Of a stretch of DNA of 30,438 nucleotides, positions 23,370-29,746 are shown piece by piece (position 1 is the first letter of the stretch; every line of letters begins with the position of its first letter). The translations under genes and the position numbers were made by a program. Source of the DNA: Bacteroidales bacterium (GTDB lineage Bacteria; Bacteroidota; Bacteroidia; Bacteroidales; SM23-62); contig JADHVS010000031.1 of NCBI GenBank assembly GCA_016783865.1, forward strand, positions 1 to 30,438, given 5' to 3'. A model generated the notes under the pieces. It saw only the letters and a list, made by a program, of their open reading frames with translations, was not told the origin of the DNA and made no database searches.

Positions 23370-24758
23370 CTAACATCGTAACACGGTGAAGATCCCCAGG
23401 CAATTTGCAATCACTTCCATATCCGGAAATTGTTTTGGGAACTCAATTTTGATCCGGGTTTTCATTTCCTTTACATAGGCGGCAATCTTAATCAGGCGCA
23501 ACCGGATGGTTTTCATGGTAGCGGTAGCATACTGGGTAGCCCGCAGGGTTTCACTTCGCAGGATGTGTAAGAGTACGTAGGCGGCTGAATGCATGAATAA
23601 CCGGAACTGATTGGCTTCAAAACGGCTGCACGACATACGGTCGGATTCCAGATAGGTTTTACTTTCCTTGATATACAACTCCATTTGACCGCGTGCACAA
23701 TAGCCCTGTTCATACAGCGCCCTGGTTCTTATGCAACGGATGTCGGTTACCACGTACCGTATATTGGTGCCTTTTTCGCTCACTTCCACTTTCACGATTA
23801 CGCGTTGTGGTTCACTCCAGGAGCCTGCTGCATAGTCAAAACTATGGTACCGTTTTACCGGTTCGCCGGTACTTTTAAACTGTTTCTCTGCCGAGTCAAT
23901 GGTTACCCCGGCCAGTTTATTGAGGGATGGATTGCCTGTAAGACCTGTAAGAAAATGGACATTGTCATGTCCCTTTGTCCAAGCCATCAGTTCTTTGCTG
24001 CAAAAATGCCCATCGCCACGAACAATGATTATCGTGTTTTTCCACACCTTACGCAAATGGACAATAATCCTGGATAAAATAGAAAACACATCGGCGGTTT
24101 TACTTCTGCGTCCCGGTTTCAATATCGTGGTGATTAATTTCCCGCTCAAGCCTTCATAGATATGTAAGGGCATATAACAATACTCGTCATAGTAATTATT
24201 AAACAGCGCCAGTTGCTGCGCCCCGTAAGTATTGCTGTTGGTATCATCGCAATCAAGAATAATCATCGGAGGTTCTTCCGTATAGGATCGGATAAAATGA
24301 TCGACAAATGCAACGGCTATTTTGTACAGTTCGCTTCGCGACAGGGAATTTTCAAACCGGCTCATCGTTGGCTGGGAAGACAAGTGGGTACCGCTTTCCG
24401 GCGCCACATCTGCGCATATCTTCAATATCATATCATCTCTCAAGGTATCGCAATCGTTGGCGTCTTCGTATCCTGCTGCGATTTGGAATACCCGCTGGGT
24501 CAACATCGAGTTGATCGAATGTTTGATATACCCTGGGTGGCGGTCTTCTTCAATACAGTTGCATATGGCTTTTAATATCCCGCTTTGGTTTTCAACTTCT
24601 CTCAGAAGTAGCAATCCTCCATCCGAAGAAATCTTCTCTGCTGTATAGCTTAATTCGATTGTTTTTTTGCAAACCGGAGAAAGGTCAAAAAGGGTCGTGG
24701 AAAAATTTTCTGACGCAGAAATTAGATCGGAATTTGGGCTTTTCGTATCTTTACTCAT
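23370..24758 (-). CDS. IS1380-family transposase
   Basis: The 462-residue DDE transposase is slightly longer than typical members. Conserved features are SSDGGLLLLREVE (45-57), NDCDTLRDD (101-109), first Asp in MIILDCDDTNSNTYG (D169), second Asp in IIIVRGDGHFCSKEL (D249) and Glu in YCARGQMELYIKESK (E360). It cuts and joins the element ends by hydrolysis and strand transfer with Mg2+. Its own promoter lies just upstream, inside the element. A 15-bp inverted repeat reaches into the start codon and may limit translation from outside transcripts. The frame is complete, with no shift. Confidence 0.93.
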   Translation of the reverse strand: MSKDTKSPNSDLISASENFSTTLFDLSPVCKKTIELSYTAEKISSDGGLLLLREVENQSGILKAICNCIEEDRHPGYIKHSINSMLTQRVFQIAAGYEDANDCDTLRDDMILKICADVAPESGTHLSSQPTMSRFENSLSRSELYKIAVAFVDHFIRSYTEEPPMIILDCDDTNSNTYGAQQLALFNNYYDEYCYMPLHIYEGLSGKLITTILKPGRRSKTADVFSILSRIIVHLRKVWKNTIIIVRGDGHFCSKELMAWTKGHDNVHFLTGLTGNPSLNKLAGVTIDSAEKQFKSTGEPVKRYHSFDYAAGSWSEPQRVIVKVEVSEKGTNIRYVVTDIRCIRTRALYEQGYCARGQMELYIKESKTYLESDRMSCSRFEANQFRLFMHSAAYVLLHILRSETLRATQYATATMKTIRLRLIKIAAYVKEMKTRIKIEFPKQFPDMEVIANCLGIFTVLRC

Positions 24759-24826
24759 GGAAAAGTTTGTTTTTGCGTTGTAGCCTCAAAGATAGTGAAT
24801 ATCAATGAGATAACAAACTTTTCCAT
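24757..24826 (-). promoter_or_regulatory. inverted repeat over the transposase start codon (possible readthrough hairpin)
   Basis: A perfect 15-bp inverted repeat, 24757-24771 and 24812-24826, is separated by 40 bp. The proximal arm includes the first two bases of the transposase ATG. The distal arm contains the -33 box of the promoter, so only transcripts entering from outside would carry both arms. Such a hairpin would hide the start codon in readthrough mRNA only. Confidence 0.6.
24787..24817 (-). promoter_or_regulatory. predicted promoter of the IS1380 transposase
   Basis: TTTG (24814-24817), 19 bases, then TATCTTTG (24787-24794) on the minus strand is an exact match to the Bacteroidota consensus. 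Transcription should begin near 24780, about 20 bases before the ATG. Confidence 0.75.
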
Positions 24827-24846
24827 TTTTTTATGAATAATTCAGG

Positions 24847-24850
24847 CTAG
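24847..24850. repeat. target-site duplication of the IS1380 element (right copy, CTAG)
   Basis: This is the right-hand copy of the CTAG at 23090-23093. Because CTAG is its own reverse complement, it makes the 17-bp terminal repeats look like 21-bp ones. The next 120 bp, to the AbiEii gene, are AT-rich and hold nothing recognisable. Confidence 0.75.
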
Positions 24851-24970
24851 ATGGAAGAATTTTTTACTTCCCGATGCAGAAAGTAATCAATATTGTTTGT
24901 CAGTGTGTTATGATCTGAAGGTACAAATGGGGTACAAAAATTTTATGAAATTCATGATAAAAAGTTTGGA

Positions 24971-25777
24971 TCAACGATTGAACCTGCTGAAGTCAAAGTG
25001 CTCAATGTAATCTGTAAATGAGCGGATCATCTCCAGGTCCTCTTTTTTAAACAGCATATGCTCGCAATCAAATATTTTCCGGGTCTTCAGTTTTCGTTCA
25101 GATGCAGCCTTGAGCAAAGTTTCCTTTAATCTTTCCGGGTTGTCGATATTGCATTTTTTTCCCAGGTAACCAAAATCCGGTATAGCGAAATTGATCAGGT
25201 GTGCGACATCATAAAAATCCCTGTCTTTTTTCCTGTTGATGGCAGCAGCAATCTTTGAAGAAAACAATATTCCCAATGGCATTGTTCGTACAGGGGATGT
25301 TACGCCAAAGCAGTTGATAGTTTTAATGGCAGGCAAATAATCATAATGCTGCGATTCGGCTTCAACTTTAATAAAGAATTTTGCCTCCCGCTGCTGGCTA
25401 AGCCCCATTTGATATTTAAGCTCAGGGAATACGAAGACCCGGCGAAATGCCTTTAAATCTTCATACCTTTTCTTATCCTCGATAATAACATAAAAACCCA
25501 GAGCCTGTATTTCCCTCAGCAGATTATCCGTCATCAGAGTAAATTGCGATCTTGACAAATCAAAACAATCCAGGTCGATGTCTTCCGAAAACCGCTTCAG
25601 ATCATAGAAATAGCGCAGGGCTGTACCTCCGATAAACATGATCTTGTCCGAGTATTTGTTTGCAAACAGGTATTTCAGCATATGATGGTGCAGATACTCT
25701 TTAACCATCGGATCATAGAATTCAAGCTTCTGAAGTTCCTTGGGGTATTGTCTGACTATCTCATGGAGTGCGATCAT
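24971..25777 (-). CDS. AbiEii-type nucleotidyltransferase toxin
   Basis: The 268-residue protein belongs to the DUF1814/AbiEii nucleotidyltransferase group. It has IMFIGGTALRYFYD at 46-58 (the GG-T/S motif), RFSEDIDLD at 62-70 (the metal-binding Asp pair), a later acidic strand KFFIKVEAES at 133-142, and K175 in LFSSKIAAAI with RKKDRDFYD at 182-190. Characterised AbiEii and MenA-like toxins use such a fold to add nucleotides to targets such as tRNA 3' ends and stop growth, in some systems as phage defence. Its start overlaps the stop of the upstream AbiEi-like gene by four bases, the classic order of the type IV AbiE system. The NTP used and the target are unknown. Confidence 0.88.
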   Translation of the reverse strand: MIALHEIVRQYPKELQKLEFYDPMVKEYLHHHMLKYLFANKYSDKIMFIGGTALRYFYDLKRFSEDIDLDCFDLSRSQFTLMTDNLLREIQALGFYVIIEDKKRYEDLKAFRRVFVFPELKYQMGLSQQREAKFFIKVEAESQHYDYLPAIKTINCFGVTSPVRTMPLGILFSSKIAAAINRKKDRDFYDVAHLINFAIPDFGYLGKKCNIDNPERLKETLLKAASERKLKTRKIFDCEHMLFKKEDLEMIRSFTDYIEHFDFSRFNR

Positions 25778-26406
25778 AACTGATGGATTTTTCGAATAAG
25801 CCGGACCTTCTTTTCAAGAATTTTAATGTTGAATCTACCCAGGTATTCATCCATTTTTTGCCAGTCTATATCCTTTTCCAGCACTGATTCATTAAAACGG
25901 ATTTCGGCCAGATCCTCTTCGGTCTTATAGAAATCAAAAAGATAGAGCAGGTCGAGGATGGCTTTCTCCCTTTCGGCAATCATGAAACTCCTCGTCCATC
26001 CATTTACTGCCATATTTTTTAACACATAACCGAAAAAGAATCTCGGGTGGATTGAATAGTATTTGTAGATCTTGTCAAGAACGTTGAAGGATTCGGTTTT
26101 CTTTGTGGTAACGGAGGTTGAATCAACAATATGTTCGGGTATCAACCCGTAAAAAAGCAACGCCTCCTGGTGACTGATGTAAGAGGGAGCGTAAAGATTG
26201 TTTGCCACAAGAAAACTGAATTCCGGTACCTGTGTAACTTCCCTGAAACAATACCAACCTTTCCTGAGTCGTAAAATGTATCCCTTCTTTTGCCAGAACA
26301 GCAGGTTATCGCTGTTAAAATCAGGGAAATAAAGACGTACCTGGATTATTGAAAATATTCCCTGAGGATACAACTTCTCCCTGAAATCTAGATAGCTAAC
26401 CGGCAT
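25774..26406 (-). CDS. AbiEi-type antitoxin / transcriptional repressor
   Basis: The 210-residue protein has an N-terminal winged-helix-like segment (QGIFSIIQVRLYFPDF, then WQKKGYILRLRKGWYCF, about 15-54). The antitoxin core follows, with SYISHQEALLFYGLIPE (about 75-91), the strand VTTKKTESFNV and IAEREKAILDLLYL (about 142-155). This matches AbiEi-family antitoxins, which bind their own promoter through the N-terminal domain and counter the AbiEii toxin. It precedes the toxin gene with a four-base overlap. A strong promoter with a palindrome over its -7 box lies directly upstream. The pair sits between two insertion sequences. Confidence 0.82.
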   Translation of the reverse strand: MPVSYLDFREKLYPQGIFSIIQVRLYFPDFNSDNLLFWQKKGYILRLRKGWYCFREVTQVPEFSFLVANNLYAPSYISHQEALLFYGLIPEHIVDSTSVTTKKTESFNVLDKIYKYYSIHPRFFFGYVLKNMAVNGWTRSFMIAEREKAILDLLYLFDFYKTEEDLAEIRFNESVLEKDIDWQKMDEYLGRFNIKILEKKVRLIRKIHQL

Positions 26407-26421
26407 GCTGTTATATTTCTA

Positions 26422-26459
26422 ATATTCCACAAATATACGGATTATTGGAAATAAAACAA
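26422..26459 (-). promoter_or_regulatory. promoter and possible operator of the AbiE operon
   Basis: On the minus strand TTG (26457-26459), 19 bases, then TATATTTG (26430-26437) is an exact consensus promoter 23 bp upstream of the antitoxin ATG. Overlapping the -7 box is a palindrome with arms ATATT/AATAT and a 5-bp spacer (26422-26436). It could be the site where the antitoxin represses its own operon; that role is inference. Confidence 0.6.
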
Positions 26460-26687
26460 GATAGAACTTTTCTGTTTGAAAACTGCCGACTGTGAGCGAA
26501 GTGGTGAAAAAATCTTAACCCAACTTGCGTTTAGCTCATTTTTCAAAAAAATATTTATTTTCACAGCTGGCTCATAATGAGCGCATAACATTTTCTTGTA
26601 AAAAATATTTTCATGGTTACAAAATCTTAACATGTTGATATACAAGCATATAAGTTTTTTATATGGTTTGTAGTCCCCGAAAATGAC

Positions 26688-26718
26688 TTGACAAATCGTT
26701 TTTCATGTTGTATCTTTG
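26688..26718 (+). promoter_or_regulatory. promoter of the IS1634 transposase, very close to the start codon
   Basis: TTG (26688-26690), 20 bases, then TATCTTTG (26711-26718) matches the consensus. The transposase ATG is at 26723, only four bases after the -7 box, so transcription would start at or next to the start codon and give an essentially leaderless mRNA. Confidence 0.65.
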
Positions 26719-26722
26719 CACC

Positions 26723-28606
26723 ATGTTTATCAAAACCATCCCTAAAACAGACCGGAGCACCGGAAAAACTTACAACTATTACAGGTTGTGTGAAAGCTAT
26801 CGCCTGGGCACCCAAGTCCGTCACCGCACCATCCTATCCCTTGGCACATTGGTTGAACTTACAGAAAAACAGGACTTTAAACTACTGGCCGATCGGATCG
26901 AACAACTTGTCAAGGGTTTGTCAGACTTGTTTGTAGGGCAGAATCCGGTTGTGGAGAGGCTTGCTGTGCAGTTTTATAGCGAGATTGTCAATAAGAATCT
27001 GATAGACCATGTGCAAACAGATCCTCCTGTTAAAAACTTCCAGGCGATAGATGTCGAAAGTATTGAATTGGAGAATGCCCGTGAAATAGGAAGTGAATGG
27101 ATGTGCTACCAGGCCTTGCAACAGTTGAGTATGTCGCATTGTCTTGAACAGGCGGGTATCGCTGCTGAGGATATTCCCCTGTCGTTGGCCCACATCATAA
27201 GCCGTGCGGTATTTCCTGCATCCGAACACGCAACCTCAGAGTGGATAAAAGAGAACAGCGCTGTGTGTGAGCTTTTTTCCATTGACCCTATGGCGGTAAG
27301 TCATCACAAGTTATATCGTATCAGTCAGAACCTGAGTAAACAAAAAGAAAAAATAGAATCATTTTTGTCTCGCAAGACCAATGAGCTTTTTGACCTTCAG
27401 GACAAGATTATCCTTTATGATCTGACCAATACCTATTTTGAAGGTCGCAAGCTCAAAAGCTCCCTGGCCATGTTTGGCAACAGCAAGGAAAAGCGTTCCG
27501 ATGCCCGGCTGGTAACCCTTGCCCTGGTTGTAAACGTGGAAGGTTTTGTCAAGCATAGTCAGATATACCGGGGCAATATCGGGGAGCCGACAACGCTTTC
27601 AGATATCATTGGACACCTGTCCACAAGCACCTCTTCAACCGATCGTAAACCGTTGGTAGTAATAGATGCCGGCATAGCTTCCGATGATAATCTGGCCATG
27701 CTTCGAAATGAAAGATATGATTACTTGTGCGTGTCGCGATCAACGATGAAGGATTACAAGGCTGTGAAACAAGATAGCCGGAAGGTAATCATCACCGACA
27801 AACGAAAATCTCCCATTGAATTGATGCTGATAGAAAAAGAAGGTATCAGCGATACGCTGTTATACATTCGCAGTGAACGCAAAGCGGGTAAGGAGATGTC
27901 GATGAATCAACACTTCACTTCCCATTTTGAACAAGGTTTGGCACAGGTGCAACAGGGCATACAGAAGAAAGGCGGAACGAAAAAGCTCATCAAGGTATGG
28001 GAACGTATTGGTCGGTTGAAAGAGAAATACCCAAGTGCGCACCGGTTTTACCAACTTGAAGTCAGCTCAATAGATAGCCTTGCCACGGGGCTGACATGGA
28101 AAAAAATAATCCCGGCAACCCGCAAAGAAGAAGGTGTTTATCTGTTGAGGACAACAATCAAAAACATTGACGAGAAAAACTTTTGGATGATCTACAACAC
28201 TATCCGCGAGATCGAATCGTCATTCCGGACCCTGAAAACAGACCTGCAATTACGGCCCGTTTTTCATAAAACCGATGAAAACGTGATGGCCCATTTGGAA
28301 CTTGCCATATTCGCTTATCAAATGGTAAACACAATACGACACCAACTAAAAGCAAAAGGGATCCATCACGACTGGTCGCATTTGGTACGGATTATGAGCT
28401 CCCAGAAAGCAGCAACGGTTACCATGATCAATAAGGATGGACGCAAATTATACATTCGTAAATGTACGAATCCCGAACCCAAGGTACGTGAAGTATACGA
28501 CGCCTTGGGGTACAAATATTACCCGTTTATAAAAAAATCCGTGTTACCAGAAAACGAAAACATAAAGCCTGAAACTCCCGAAAACAGGGAGATTAGCGAT
28601 GGTTAG
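26723..28606 (+). CDS. IS1634-family transposase (IS4-like DDE)
   Basis: The ATG at 26723 gives 627 residues beginning MFIKTIPKTDRSTGKTYNYY, the usual IS1634 opening. An in-frame ATG at 26705 lies inside the promoter and is rejected. Catalytic residues: D233 in IILYDLTNTYFEG, D315 in VVIDAGIASDDNL, and the Glu near 498 in NTIREIESSFRTLKTDL. The IS4-type inserted domain lies between the second Asp and the Glu. The C-terminus, rich in Lys and Glu (PENENIKPETPENRE), ends right at the terminal inverted repeat. The gene is intact. Confidence 0.92.
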   Translation: MFIKTIPKTDRSTGKTYNYYRLCESYRLGTQVRHRTILSLGTLVELTEKQDFKLLADRIEQLVKGLSDLFVGQNPVVERLAVQFYSEIVNKNLIDHVQTDPPVKNFQAIDVESIELENAREIGSEWMCYQALQQLSMSHCLEQAGIAAEDIPLSLAHIISRAVFPASEHATSEWIKENSAVCELFSIDPMAVSHHKLYRISQNLSKQKEKIESFLSRKTNELFDLQDKIILYDLTNTYFEGRKLKSSLAMFGNSKEKRSDARLVTLALVVNVEGFVKHSQIYRGNIGEPTTLSDIIGHLSTSTSSTDRKPLVVIDAGIASDDNLAMLRNERYDYLCVSRSTMKDYKAVKQDSRKVIITDKRKSPIELMLIEKEGISDTLLYIRSERKAGKEMSMNQHFTSHFEQGLAQVQQGIQKKGGTKKLIKVWERIGRLKEKYPSAHRFYQLEVSSIDSLATGLTWKKIIPATRKEEGVYLLRTTIKNIDEKNFWMIYNTIREIESSFRTLKTDLQLRPVFHKTDENVMAHLELAIFAYQMVNTIRHQLKAKGIHHDWSHLVRIMSSQKAATVTMINKDGRKLYIRKCTNPEPKVREVYDALGYKYYPFIKKSVLPENENIKPETPENREISDG

Positions 28607-28622
28607 TTGCAAGTTGGGTTAA

Positions 28623-28844
28623 ACCCTTATACTATCAAAACACAATCAAAACTAAGGAAAAAAGCAATTACAATCGTTGAACAGGCATGTCATGAAGTAC
28701 ATGGCTTTCAGAAGTTGTACCAAGAGTTTCAGGATAAGATCGTCTTATCTTTCCGGTCAGTCGAAGAGTACCCTTACCAATTATGCACGTAAAATGGCTC
28801 AGGTAAGCCTTCATTTTGGCAAACTTCCACAGAATGTTACTGAT
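28623..28844 (+). pseudogene. tyrosine recombinase (integrase) N-terminal fragment, frameshifted and truncated
   Basis: From the right end of the IS1634 element the frame reads SKLRKKAITIVEQACHEV, then FQKLYQEFQDKIVLS. It then continues in the next frame as GQSKSTLTNYARKMAQ and VSLHFGKLPQNVTD. Together these look like the N-terminal core-binding (SAM-like) domain of Bacteroidota tyrosine recombinases, of the kind that accompanies IS91-like transposases. One extra T in the run at 28750-28752 would account for the shift. Homology stops abruptly at 28844, where an opposite-strand IS1595-like fragment begins. No catalytic domain remains, so the gene is dead. Confidence 0.65.
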
Positions 28845-28943
28845 ATAACCATCAGGGAATCTAACCTTGAAAAGATATTCAAGATATTGTTCTTCTTTCG
28901 TGAACATTTTTTCAAATTCCAATTGATTGTCCTGGATTTTCAT
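28845..28943 (-). pseudogene. IS1595/ISXO2-like transposase N-terminal fragment
   Basis: The minus strand from an ATG at 28943 reads NQLEFEKMFTKEEQYLEYLF and then KVRFPDGY. This is the opening of IS1595-family transposases, which normally goes on into a zinc ribbon (CPKCG). The zinc ribbon is absent because the fragment is cut at 28845, where the plus-strand recombinase fragment begins. About 33 residues survive. Confidence 0.6.
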
Positions 28944-29072
28944 ATCCCGCGAGTTTACTCATAAAAATCACATGAGACTCGTGCATACCCCAGTTAGTGG
29001 TATACAAGTAAACGGAAATTAATAATCAAAACCGGTACGGTAACCAAAGAGGAAATGGAAAGAAAAAAAACC

Positions 29073-29136
29073 TGGTCAATTTGCTCCGGAAATCTGGTGG
29101 TCAACTAAAACCGTTAAAAGGTGGTCAGTTTATCCG
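29073..29136. mobile_element. remnant end of an IS21-type element (TGGTCA iterons)
   Basis: TGGTCA occurs three times in direct order, at 29073, 29098 and 29122, spaced 25 and 24 bp and each followed by a short A/T stretch and CCG. Repeats of this kind (GGTGGTCA...CCGGAA) are the transposase-binding sites at the ends of Bacteroidota IS21-family elements, as I recall them. No istA or istB remains nearby. The rest of 28944-29163 holds nothing else I can identify. Confidence 0.5.
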
Positions 29137-29163
29137 TTTTTTGCTTTAACCCAGGCAGTTGAT

Positions 29164-29685
29164 TTATTTGAAAATTATTTCGACTTTGTCGGATGACAGC
29201 TTGGTTATTGTTAAATCTTCATGATAATATTTAGCAACCCCATGGATTAATCCAACCAGAAAATCAATCAGGCCTCTTGGAGATTTATATGTCATTATCA
29301 GAGTTTTTTCGTTTTTCCATTCATAATCAAATCTGGGCGGATGTGCATTCGGGATCGTTTGAGTTGCAGTCACATGGATCTTGTCAACACTTAAAAGAAA
29401 ATCTTTTGCGGAAGTAACTCCCCGGTAAAATGGCTGGTAGATTTTAACCGCAAAATTATTCATCCAAAAATCTCCAAATGCATTCGCTGCCTGAAGAAGC
29501 GAAATATTCAGAACTTCGCATGCAGAGTTGATTACCTTCATGGTAACTGTATCCTCAACATCCTGAGTGGCCAGGAAGAAGGTTGTTCTGGGGAAGCCGG
29601 CTTTTTCAAGTACATCTTCCCATTTGTTCTTTCCGAATTCCTCGGTGACCAGATTAGCTAAACACATTACAATTACACCTTTCAT
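29164..29685 (-). CDS. H-NOX (heme nitric-oxide binding) domain protein
   Basis: The ATG at 29685 gives 173 residues beginning MKGVIVMCLANLVTEEFG, the standard H-NOX start. An AGGAGA ribosome site seven bases upstream supports it over the longer open frame. The proximal heme ligand is H104 in LLSVDKIHVTAT, followed by PNAHPPRF. The heme-propionate motif YxSxR is Y133-K-S135-P-R137. F142 takes the place of the distal Tyr (Y140) that binds O2 in the Thermoanaerobacter protein, so this member should bind NO and exclude O2. Stand-alone H-NOX proteins control a partner kinase or cyclase, and the histidine kinase gene just upstream is the obvious partner. Confidence 0.92.
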   Translation of the reverse strand: MKGVIVMCLANLVTEEFGKNKWEDVLEKAGFPRTTFFLATQDVEDTVTMKVINSACEVLNISLLQAANAFGDFWMNNFAVKIYQPFYRGVTSAKDFLLSVDKIHVTATQTIPNAHPPRFDYEWKNEKTLIMTYKSPRGLIDFLVGLIHGVAKYYHEDLTITKLSSDKVEIIFK

Positions 29686-29692
29686 GTTACAA

Positions 29693-29698
29693 TCTCCT
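29693..29698 (-). promoter_or_regulatory. Shine-Dalgarno sequence of the H-NOX gene
   Basis: AGGAGA on the minus strand, seven bases before the ATG at 29685. Such sites are rare in this window, and this one decides the start. Confidence 0.7.
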
Positions 29699-29746
29699 AT
29701 TTTTAAATTAGTTAATGTTAAGAACTGATTAGGTATGTTAATTTGT

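Larger units (their letters stand above)
23094..24846 (-). mobile_element. complete IS1380-family insertion sequence, about 1.75 kb
   Basis: Perfect 17-bp terminal inverted repeats (CCTGAATTATTCATAAA at 23094-23110 and its reverse complement at 24830-24846) enclose one transposase gene on the minus strand. The ends begin with CC, as in IS1380 elements, and the element is bordered by a CTAG duplication. About 260 bp between the left repeat and the transposase stop hold no gene that I can support. The perfect repeats, intact transposase and intact duplication indicate a recent and probably still active insertion. It sits between the araC operon and the AbiE genes. Confidence 0.9.
26515..28622 (+). 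mobile_element. IS1634-family insertion sequence, about 2.1 kb
   Basis: A perfect 14-bp inverted repeat (TTAACCCAACTTGC at 26515-26528, reverse complement at 28609-28622) encloses one large transposase gene. The left 200 bp carry an inverted repeat, GCTCAT-A-ATGAGC (26570-26582), and the transposase promoter. The right repeat begins three bases after the transposase stop. I cannot identify a target-site duplication: the flanks do not share a clear direct repeat, so the exact ends could differ by a few bases, or the insertion may be followed by a rearrangement. To its right lies a tyrosine recombinase fragment, to its left the AbiE promoter. Confidence 0.8.

Noticed and set aside
24913..24945. 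Repeated GGTACAAA words beside the AbiE genes as an integration site
   Set aside because: There are only two imperfect copies close together, no matching copy at the other side of the region, and no intact integrase, so an att site cannot be supported.
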